NCBI GenBank assembly: GCA_007693335.1
Contig: REDU01000053.1
Location: 1 to 40,186, forward strand
Length of the DNA: 40,186 nt
Reading direction: 5' to 3'
DNA from: Ilumatobacter sp.
GTDB taxonomy: Bacteria > Actinomycetota > Acidimicrobiia > Acidimicrobiales > Ilumatobacteraceae
Both the position numbers and the translations under genes were made by a program. Each line of letters starts with the position of its first letter. Positions within the stretch are counted from its first letter, which is position 1. This document shows positions 34,431 to 40,186 of this stretch, one piece after another. The notes under the pieces were generated by a model. The model worked only from the letters and a program-made list of their open reading frames with translations, was not told where the DNA came from and ran no database searches.

Positions 34431-36827
34431 TCAGCCCGGAGGCTCCTCGAGCGCGCCGGCCGCGACCAACTCGTCGATCTCGGCGTCGGACATGCCGAGG
34501 ATCTCGCGGCAGACCTCACGCGTGTGTTCGGCGAGCATCGGGGCCGGAGTGATGATCGGTTCGGGCATCCCGCTCGACTCGAACAGGGCTCCCTCGAGGA
34601 GCAGATCGCCGATCGGGGGCTGGTCGAGCGGCACCGGGAAGCCGCGAGCCACGGAGTGCTCGTCCTCGGCGAGATCGGACGGATACGACATGATGCCGGC
34701 GGGCACCCCGGCGGACTGGAGCGCGAGCATCACCTCGCGGTCGGTCTGCTGGGCCGTCCACTCCGAGATCCCTCTGTCGAGTGCATCGTGGGCCGCGCGC
34801 CGGCCCTCGATCGTGTCGAGTTCGGACGCTGTGGCCCAGTCGGGTTCGCCGAGCACCGCTCGGAACGCCTGCCAGTCGTGATCGTCGCGAATCGTGATGA
34901 CGCACCAGCGCTCTTCGCCGGAGCACTGATACACGCCCCAGGGGGCACCGCGCTCGCTGCGGTTGCCGAGCGGTCCGACCGATCCGGCAACGATCGACTC
35001 CTTCAAGAAGAGGTCGCCGAGAACGTTGATCAGCGTCTCCACCTGGGCGACCTCGACATGCGCTCCCTCGAGGCCGTGGCGCTCACGGCCGAGCAGCGCG
35101 GCCAACGAACCGACGGCGAGCATCCGGCCCACCAGATGGTCGGGGTGGATCGCACCCGAACCGGGGGGCATGCCGCCGTCGTCGAAGTTCCACAGATGCG
35201 TCATCCCAGCTGCCGGGCGCGTGCTCGGGCCGTAGCCGAGCCAGTCCTTCCACGGTCCGCGCGAACCCATCAGCTGGCTGCTCGCCATCACCAGGCGGGG
35301 ATTCACCTCGTGGAGGACATCCCACGGGATGCCCATGTCGTCCATGGTTCCCGTGGACGTGTTCTCGATCAGCACGTCGGCCCACGCCGCGAGCCGCTTC
35401 AGGACCTCGAGGCCGCCCTCGGTCTTGGCGTTCACGCCGACGCTCCGCTTCGAGCGGCTCGACGAGGCGAACGATGGGCTCATCAGCCCACCGGAGACCT
35501 GCCGGATGAAGTCGGGATAGGTGATGGTCTCGACCTTGATCACGTCGGCGCCGTACTCGGCGAACAGACGGCCCGTCTCGACGCCCACGCCACCGTGGCC
35601 CAGATCGAGCACCTTCATCCCCTCGAAGGGATGCGAGGGACCCGACGCAGTTCCCCCGGTGCTCGCCCCGGGGTCGGCCGTCCATCCGACGTCGACGCCG
35701 TCGTGCTCACCAGGTGACGGGCTGCGGTGGACGTAGCCGAGACGCTCACCGGAGAACTCGAAGAAGCCGGTCGCGAGCTGCCCGATCACACCTTCGGCAG
35801 CCTCGAGATCGCCGAACGTGCCACGCTCGACGAAGTGCGCGATGTTCGGCACCTCATCGGGCTTGAGCACCGGTGTCATCACCACACCGCGTCGCTGTGC
35901 CTCGTCGGCGAGCTCCGCCGCGGTGTAGTCCTTGAACAGGTCGACGTAGAGCGGGTCGAGGAGGTCGGCCTGGACCGACATCCGCGACAACAGCGAGTCC
36001 CAGTGCTCGTCCTGGAACTCTTCGGGCTCGCCGAGCCAGGCCCGGATGGCGTGCCACTGGCGCGGGCTCAGCACGATCAGCCGCACGTAGCCATCGGCAC
36101 AGGGATACAGCGGATACACCGGTCCCGACCCGGCTCGCACCTGCCCGTAGAGCCCGCCGGCTGCGGTGATCTGGGAGTAGTTCGGCATCGACCAGTCGGT
36201 GATCTGGGCGACCGCCTGCATCACCGACACGTCGAGCACCTGACCACTGCCGGTCCGCGACCGTTGCCAGAGCGCCGCCAGGGTGAAGAACGCCGCCGAG
36301 GTCGACGTGACGTCGTAGGCGAGCGACCCGGGGGGGAGCAGCGGTGGGCGCCCGACCACGCCGGAACGCGCCAACATGCCACCCATCGCGACCATGACAT
36401 CGTCGGTGGCGGCGAAGTCGCGATACGGACCGGTGCGACCGAAGTCGGAGATCGCCGTGACGACGAGGTGGGGGTGTCGGCCGGCCACCGCGTGCGGATC
36501 GAGGCCGAGCGCGTCGAGCTCGTCCGGACGGTGGCCGTCGACCCAGATGTCAGCCCCGCCGAGCAGTTCCTCGAACCGAGCGCGGCCATCGTCGGCGGTG
36601 AGATCGATCGTCGTGCTGCGCTTGTTCAGGTTGCGCAGCGCGAACCAGAGACTCTGCCCCTCGGGCGTCAACGGCGGCAGCGTCCGCGACGCGACGCCGC
36701 CCGGGGGCTCGACCTTGACCACGTCGGCGCCGAGGTCGGCGAGGATCCGCGTGCACAGCGGACCCCGCTCGTCGGTCGTGTCGACGACGCGTACGCCGGC
36801 GAGCGGTCGCGGTTCGTTCGTTGCCAT
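34431..36827 (-). CDS. Fused double-domain family III CoA-transferase (2)
   Basis: A 798-aa tandem CoA-transferase like its convergent neighbour. The first repeat starts LAGVRVVDTTDERGPLC and has SLAYDVTSTSAAF. The second starts near residue 398 (FEGMKVLDLGHGGVGVETGRL) and has AIHPDHLVGRM with the expected catalytic Asp. It is not a simple copy of the 32097-34430 gene: wording differs throughout. The ATG at 36827 follows GGGGGTG. An exact KstR-type site lies 63 bases upstream. The last base of its stop abuts the stop of the opposite gene (TGATCA at 34428-34433), leaving no room for a terminator. Confidence 0.9.
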   Translation of the reverse strand: MATNEPRPLAGVRVVDTTDERGPLCTRILADLGADVVKVEPPGGVASRTLPPLTPEGQSLWFALRNLNKRSTTIDLTADDGRARFEELLGGADIWVDGHRPDELDALGLDPHAVAGRHPHLVVTAISDFGRTGPYRDFAATDDVMVAMGGMLARSGVVGRPPLLPPGSLAYDVTSTSAAFFTLAALWQRSRTGSGQVLDVSVMQAVAQITDWSMPNYSQITAAGGLYGQVRAGSGPVYPLYPCADGYVRLIVLSPRQWHAIRAWLGEPEEFQDEHWDSLLSRMSVQADLLDPLYVDLFKDYTAAELADEAQRRGVVMTPVLKPDEVPNIAHFVERGTFGDLEAAEGVIGQLATGFFEFSGERLGYVHRSPSPGEHDGVDVGWTADPGASTGGTASGPSHPFEGMKVLDLGHGGVGVETGRLFAEYGADVIKVETITYPDFIRQVSGGLMSPSFASSSRSKRSVGVNAKTEGGLEVLKRLAAWADVLIENTSTGTMDDMGIPWDVLHEVNPRLVMASSQLMGSRGPWKDWLGYGPSTRPAAGMTHLWNFDDGGMPPGSGAIHPDHLVGRMLAVGSLAALLGRERHGLEGAHVEVAQVETLINVLGDLFLKESIVAGSVGPLGNRSERGAPWGVYQCSGEERWCVITIRDDHDWQAFRAVLGEPDWATASELDTIEGRRAAHDALDRGISEWTAQQTDREVMLALQSAGVPAGIMSYPSDLAEDEHSVARGFPVPLDQPPIGDLLLEGALFESSGMPEPIITPAPMLAEHTREVCREILGMSDAEIDELVAAGALEEPPG

Positions 36828-36889
36828 GGTCGGACACCCCCATCACGTCTTCCGGACCACCTCTTGGTCGGCGCCCGGACCACTCAGAG

Positions 36890-36903
36890 TAGAACACGTT
36901 CCA
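36890..36903 (-). promoter_or_regulatory. KstR-type operator upstream of fused CoA-transferase (2)
   Basis: TAGAACACGTTCCA fits TnnAACnnGTTnnA exactly and is the best palindrome in the window. On the minus strand it runs into TACTCT as a possible -10. Confidence 0.62.
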
Positions 36904-36936
36904 GCTGGCCGGGCAATCCGTCCGCCATTCATTTGC

Positions 36937-36966
36937 TTGCATACATGCATGTACGTTCGATAGCTT
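36937..36966 (+). promoter_or_regulatory. Promoter of the NMO gene with a 12-base perfect palindrome
   Basis: TTGCAT (36937-36942) and TAGCTT (36961-36966) are spaced by 18 bases, placing the likely transcript start at or within a few bases of the ATG at 36974. The message may thus be leaderless, in keeping with the absence of a ribosome site. TACATGCATGTA (36942-36953) is a perfect palindrome in the spacer and a natural operator for the MarR regulator encoded downstream. Confidence 0.45.
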
Positions 36967-36973
36967 CGTCCCC

Positions 36974-38101
36974 ATGACCAATCGCATGACCGACATGTTC
37001 GGGATCGAGTTCCCGATCTTCGCCTTCTCCCATTGCCGCGACGTGGTCGCGGCGGTGACGCGCGCCGGCGGGATGGGCGTGCTGGGCGCCCTCGCCTACA
37101 CCCCCGAGGAACTCGAGACGGAGCTGTCCTGGATCGACGACCACTGCGATGGCAAGCCGTACGGCGTCGACCTCGTGATGCCGGCGAGCTACATCGGCAA
37201 GGGTGGCGGCGAGCAGGCCACCGCCGAGTCGCTCACCTCGCGGATTCCCGCCGAGCACCGGGCGTTCGTCGACCGTGTCCTCGACGAGGCGGGCATCCCA
37301 CCCGTTCCCGAGGATCTCGAGGCTCGACGCCCTCGCGCTGCCGGCCTCGACGTCGACGCCTTCGCACCCGGGCAACTGGAGGTGACGCTCGAGCATCCGG
37401 CGAGCCTCCTCGTGAACGCGCTCGGGCCACCGCCCGAAGACGTCGTCAAGAAGGCCCACGACCACGGCATCCACGTCGCCGCGCTCGTCGGCTCGAAGCG
37501 CCATGCCGAGCGCCAGTTGGAGATCGGGGTCGACATCATCGTCGCCCAGGGCGGCGAGGCCGGCGGCCACACGGGTGACGTCGCCACGATGGTGCTCATC
37601 CCCGAGGTGCGCGACGCTGTCGGGCCCGACGTGCCGATCCTCGGCGCTGGCGGCATCGGCACCGGCCGCCAGATGGCAGCTGCGATGGCCCTCGGTGCCG
37701 ACGGCGTGTGGACCGGCTCCATCTGGCTCACCGTGGCCGAGTCGAGCACCGAGCCACACGTGATCGACAACCTCCTCGCCGCGGGATCGCGCGACACCGT
37801 TCGTTCGCGCGCGATGACCGGTAAGCCGGCCCGTCAGCTCCGCACGGCCTGGACCGAGGCGTGGGAGCGCGACGATTCGCCGGGCACGCTGCCCATGCCG
37901 CTCCAGGGTCTGGTGTTCAACCAGGCGGCCCGGCGCTTCGGTCGGGTGCGTGATCCTCGTTTCGGCGGCTCACCGGTCGGCCAGATCGTGGGCCAGATGA
38001 ACACGGTCCGACCAGCGAAGGACGTCGTCTTCGACATGGTCTCGGAGTGGATCGATACGGTCGAGGAGATGCACGCCGACGTCACACAGCACGGGTCCTG
38101 A
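36974..38101 (+). CDS. Nitronate monooxygenase/2-nitropropane dioxygenase family flavoprotein
   Basis: A 375-aa FMN TIM-barrel protein. Phosphate- and flavin-binding segments are visible as VAQGGEAGGHTGDVATMVL and ILGAGGIGTGRQMAAAMALGADGVWTGSIW. The N-terminus IEFPIFAFSHCRDVVAAVTRAGGMGVLGA is typical of the family. Besides nitronate oxidation, this family includes IpdC-type enzymes of steroid C/D-ring degradation and enoyl-reductase-like proteins, so a CoA-thioester substrate is possible. An insertion at about residues 70-140 (GEQATAESL to PGQLEVTLEH) distinguishes it from short members. The ATG at 36974 has no ribosome site. A MarR gene follows 14 bases later, probably co-transcribed. Confidence 0.87.
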   Translation: MTNRMTDMFGIEFPIFAFSHCRDVVAAVTRAGGMGVLGALAYTPEELETELSWIDDHCDGKPYGVDLVMPASYIGKGGGEQATAESLTSRIPAEHRAFVDRVLDEAGIPPVPEDLEARRPRAAGLDVDAFAPGQLEVTLEHPASLLVNALGPPPEDVVKKAHDHGIHVAALVGSKRHAERQLEIGVDIIVAQGGEAGGHTGDVATMVLIPEVRDAVGPDVPILGAGGIGTGRQMAAAMALGADGVWTGSIWLTVAESSTEPHVIDNLLAAGSRDTVRSRAMTGKPARQLRTAWTEAWERDDSPGTLPMPLQGLVFNQAARRFGRVRDPRFGGSPVGQIVGQMNTVRPAKDVVFDMVSEWIDTVEEMHADVTQHGS

Positions 38102-38115
38102 CAGAGCGACGCACG

Positions 38116-38625
38116 ATGAGCGATCTCGACCCCAGCGATCGCGAGCAGCAGCTCCTGACGATCCACCAGTTCGTCGAGCTGGTGGTCGCCAGCTCGCGTA
38201 GCCCTCGACAACGCGAGCGCATGGCGCGTGCGGCGGGGGTTCCGGTCACCGAGGCCGGAAGCTCGCTGCTGCGCTCCGTGTCACGTCATGGGCCGATCAC
38301 GCTCGGTAACCTCGCATCGAGAGTGGGCCTCGACCAGTCGACCGTCAGCCGCCAGGTCCAGGCCCTCGAGACGAGCGGGCTCCTCGAGCGGTCGGCCGAC
38401 CCCGGTGACCGCCGGAGCAGCCTGATCTCGCTCTCGGCCGACGGGCGACGGTTCCTCGAACGCGTCCGGGAGGTCGCCCGGCACGACTACGACGCTGCCC
38501 TCGCCGACTGGACCGACCACGATCGGGCGACGTTCGCGACGATGCTCGATCGCTTCCGTCACGCCCTGGTGGGCGCGGAGGTCGATGACCAAGGATGGTC
38601 GAAGCCCCGCCTGCCGGCGCGGTGA
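38116..38625 (+). CDS. MarR-family transcriptional regulator
   Basis: A 169-aa winged-helix protein. The recognition region is ITLGNLASRVGLDQSTVSRQVQALETSGLLERS, followed by the wing DPGDRRSSLISLSADGRRFL. MarR proteins usually bind palindromes as dimers and release on a phenolic or CoA-type ligand. The gene lies 14 bases after the NMO gene and probably controls it through the palindrome at 36942-36953. The ATG at 38116 is the conserved start; the frame is open upstream through the NMO gene end without similarity. It is convergent with the acyl-CoA dehydrogenase gene. Confidence 0.9.
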   Translation: MSDLDPSDREQQLLTIHQFVELVVASSRSPRQRERMARAAGVPVTEAGSSLLRSVSRHGPITLGNLASRVGLDQSTVSRQVQALETSGLLERSADPGDRRSSLISLSADGRRFLERVREVARHDYDAALADWTDHDRATFATMLDRFRHALVGAEVDDQGWSKPRLPAR

Positions 38626-38686
38626 AACCGGTCAGAGAGGCCGCGGTCGGGCGGATCCCCGTGGGGCAGGTCTCGGCGCGGATCGG

Positions 38687-39817
38687 TCAGGCCGGCGCGG
38701 AGGCGAGGTGAGCACCGATGCGTAGCGCCTGTTCCGTCGCCCCTCCGAGCGAGAACTCGATCTGCTTCGCGAATGCGAAGTAGCGATGGACGAAGTACTC
38801 CGTGGCGATCCCCATGCCGCCGTGCAGGTGCACGATCGCGTGGGCCACCCGGTGTCCGCCCTCCGACGCCCAGAACTTGGCGGTCTGCACCGCCACCGTC
38901 GCCTCGTCGGAGCCGGTCTCGATGTTCTCGACCGCCTGCCAGAGCGACAGACGGATGCCCTCGACGTCGATGTACGCATCGGCGCAGCGGTGACCGACCG
39001 CCTGGAACGTGGCGATCGGACGCTGGAACTGGACCCGCTCCTTGGTGTACTCGGCCGTGGCGCGTAGTCCTTCCTCGGTGACCCCGAGCTGGGTCGCACA
39101 GAGTCCGATGGTCGATCGCAGCAGCAGACGGTCGATCGCCTCGTGACCAGTGGTGACGTCACCACCGACCACAGCGTCGGCCGCAGCGACCACACCATCG
39201 AGCTCGACGTACCCGTAGGGCTCGTGGTTCGTCGTGTCCTGGGCCATCACCGTGAGACCCGGGGCGCCGGGTTCCACGATGAACAGCGCGGCGTGCCCGT
39301 CGACCGTGGCCGTGACGAGGATCGCGTCGGCGATCGTGGCCGCTGGCACCGCCGTCTTCACGCCGTCGAGGCGCCAGCCGCCGTCGACGCGAGTCGCCGT
39401 GGTCGCCGGGCTCGCCGGCTCGCGGTTCGCCGGTTCGGCGATCGCCGCGGTGAGGACGCACTCACCGTCGATCGCCGGCCGCACCCACCGGTCGATCTGA
39501 CCATCGGTGCCATGGGCGGCCAGCACGTCGGCGCCCATCGCGATGGTCGCGAGGTACGGCACCGGGGCGAGCGTGCGCCCGATCTGCTCGATCACCAGCG
39601 ACTGGGCGAGCAGGCTGAGCCCGCTGCCACCGACGGCCTCGGGCAGGCCGATGCCGAGCAGGTTGGCCTTCGCCAACTCCGCCCACAGCTCTCGGTCGAA
39701 CCTGGGTCCGCCGCTGCTCTCGAGTTCGGTCAGCTTCTCGTGGGTGACTTGATCCTCGAGGATCTTGCGAGCGAGGTCGGAGACCTCCTGCTCTTCTTCG
39801 GTGAAGGAAAAATCCAT
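38687..39817 (-). CDS. Acyl-CoA dehydrogenase (heteromeric FadE-like subunit)
   Basis: A 376-aa flavoprotein-fold acyl-CoA dehydrogenase, N-domain FTEEEQEVSDLARKIL, middle domain LTAAIAEPANREP, C-domain RVQFQRPIATFQAVGHRCAD and HLHGGMGIATEYFVHRYF. The canonical C-terminal catalytic position (YEG-type Glu) reads SLGGATEQ, so that Glu is absent. In mycobacterial steroid catabolism such proteins work as alpha2beta2 tetramers of two different subunits encoded side by side, as here, with the base sometimes at another position. The ATG at 39817 has GGAG six bases upstream. It follows the second dehydrogenase gene on the same strand after 64 bases. Confidence 0.9.
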   Translation of the reverse strand: MDFSFTEEEQEVSDLARKILEDQVTHEKLTELESSGGPRFDRELWAELAKANLLGIGLPEAVGGSGLSLLAQSLVIEQIGRTLAPVPYLATIAMGADVLAAHGTDGQIDRWVRPAIDGECVLTAAIAEPANREPASPATTATRVDGGWRLDGVKTAVPAATIADAILVTATVDGHAALFIVEPGAPGLTVMAQDTTNHEPYGYVELDGVVAAADAVVGGDVTTGHEAIDRLLLRSTIGLCATQLGVTEEGLRATAEYTKERVQFQRPIATFQAVGHRCADAYIDVEGIRLSLWQAVENIETGSDEATVAVQTAKFWASEGGHRVAHAIVHLHGGMGIATEYFVHRYFAFAKQIEFSLGGATEQALRIGAHLASAPA

Positions 39818-39841
39818 GTCGTGCTCCGTCGTGATCGTGTC

Positions 39842-39865
39842 GTCGTGGTCGTGGTCGTGGTCGTG
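39842..39865 (-). repeat. GTCGTG hexamer repeat between acyl-CoA dehydrogenase genes
   Basis: Four perfect GTCGTG copies, followed by a GTCGCG, occupy most of the 64-base gap upstream of the 38687-39817 gene. On the mRNA this reads as CACGAC repeats ahead of the ribosome site. Confidence 0.8.
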
Positions 39866-39881
39866 GTCGCGGTGTGGCCGG

Positions 39882-40186
39882 TCAGCGCGGCGCTCGCGGC
39901 ATGCCGAGGCCGACCATGGCGATGATGTCGCGCTGCACCTCGTTGGTGCCGCCGCCGAAGGTCAGGATCAGTGCGCCCCGATAGGCGCGCTCGACGCGAC
40001 CCTTGATGACCGCGCCCGGCGAACCGACCCGAACGAAGGCGTCGTCACCGAAGCATTCCATCAAGAGGCGATAGGCCTCGGTCGCGAACTCGGTCCCGAA
40101 CACCTTGGTGGCCGACGCGTCGGCAGGGCTCACACCCTTCTTGATGCCCCACGCGATCTTCCAGTTGATCAGCTTCAGGAACTCGA
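39882..40186 (-). CDS. Acyl-CoA dehydrogenase, C-terminal part (partial at window edge)
   Basis: The frame enters from the right edge (EFLKLINWKIAWGIKKG...) and ends at 39882, giving about 100 C-terminal residues. FGTEFATEAYRLLMECFGDDAF is the helix-bundle region, and GGGTNEVQRDIIAMVGLGMPR is the conserved end, where the usual YEGTNEIQR reads with Gly instead of Glu. It therefore looks like the second subunit type of a heteromeric FadE pair with the downstream gene. The start and N-terminal domains lie outside the window. Confidence 0.85.
   Translation of the reverse strand, partial: EFLKLINWKIAWGIKKGVSPADASATKVFGTEFATEAYRLLMECFGDDAFVRVGSPGAVIKGRVERAYRGALILTFGGGTNEVQRDIIAMVGLGMPRAPR

Noticed and set aside
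34428..34433. TGATCA palindrome as a protein-binding site
   Set aside because: It is simply two abutting stop codons on opposite strands.
39842..39865. GTCGTG repeats as a regulatory binding array
   Set aside because: They are short, simple and GC-rich, with a similar CACGAC run near 15509; nothing ties them to a regulator.

Overview
This 40 kb window is GC-rich and gene-dense. It looks like the chromosome of an uncultured or marine-type actinobacterium, most plausibly Acidimicrobiia (Ilumatobacter-like). That placement is inferred from the high GC, GTG starts, lipoproteins with an AACGG lipobox followed by Asp/Thr- or Pro/Glu-rich linkers, and a mycobacterial-style fatty-acid/steroid catabolic gene set. 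There are no rRNA or tRNA genes, insertion sequences, integrases or CRISPR arrays that I can see. No stretch over about 200 bases lacks a gene; the longer gaps (4513-4663, 7854-8010, 11770-11946, 22351-22541, 27840-28020, 36828-36973) are regulatory regions.

Layout. 1-2772 (+): end of a flavin reductase, a YdeP/FdhF-type molybdoenzyme and a DUF3054 membrane protein. 2797-5287: ilvD (-) divergent from a TetR regulator (+). 5333-8202: an NDMA-type zinc alcohol dehydrogenase and a CYP125/CYP142-like P450 (both -), divergent from a [3Fe-4S] ferredoxin. 8209-11769 (-): an MFS exporter, an APH-fold phosphotransferase and a DUF7064-like protein. 11947-15503 (+): two tandem duplicated family-5 solute-binding lipoproteins. 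15583-22350 (-): a crotonase, then a complete Dpp/Opp-type ABC importer operon with a third binding lipoprotein. 22542-27839 (-): a six-gene operon of acyl-CoA ligase, crotonase, hot-dog thioesterase, thiolase-like protein, DUF35 partner and a KstR-like TetR regulator. 28021-34430 (+): a 53-aa Cys protein, three more crotonases and two family III CoA-transferases. 34431-36827 (-): another fused CoA-transferase. 36974-38625 (+): an NMO-family flavoprotein and a MarR regulator. 38687-40186 (-): two acyl-CoA dehydrogenases, the second cut by the window edge.

How it fits together. A palindrome of the form TnnAACnnGTTnnA, the known KstR operator form of mycobacteria and Rhodococcus, occurs exactly or in close variants in about a dozen places. 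Nearly all lie 35-115 bases upstream of a start and commonly overlap a plausible -10 box. They sit before the P450/ferredoxin, the alcohol dehydrogenase, the ABC importer, the binding lipoproteins, the ligase operon (whose last gene is the KstR-like regulator) and a CoA-transferase. The simplest reading is one regulon for uptake, terminal hydroxylation and oxidation, CoA activation and beta-oxidation-like shortening of a hydrophobic, probably isoprenoid or steroid-like, substrate. Import would use a peptide-type ABC transporter with several binding proteins; no Mce system is seen here. The substrate is inferred, and no steroid ring-degradation genes are present in the window.
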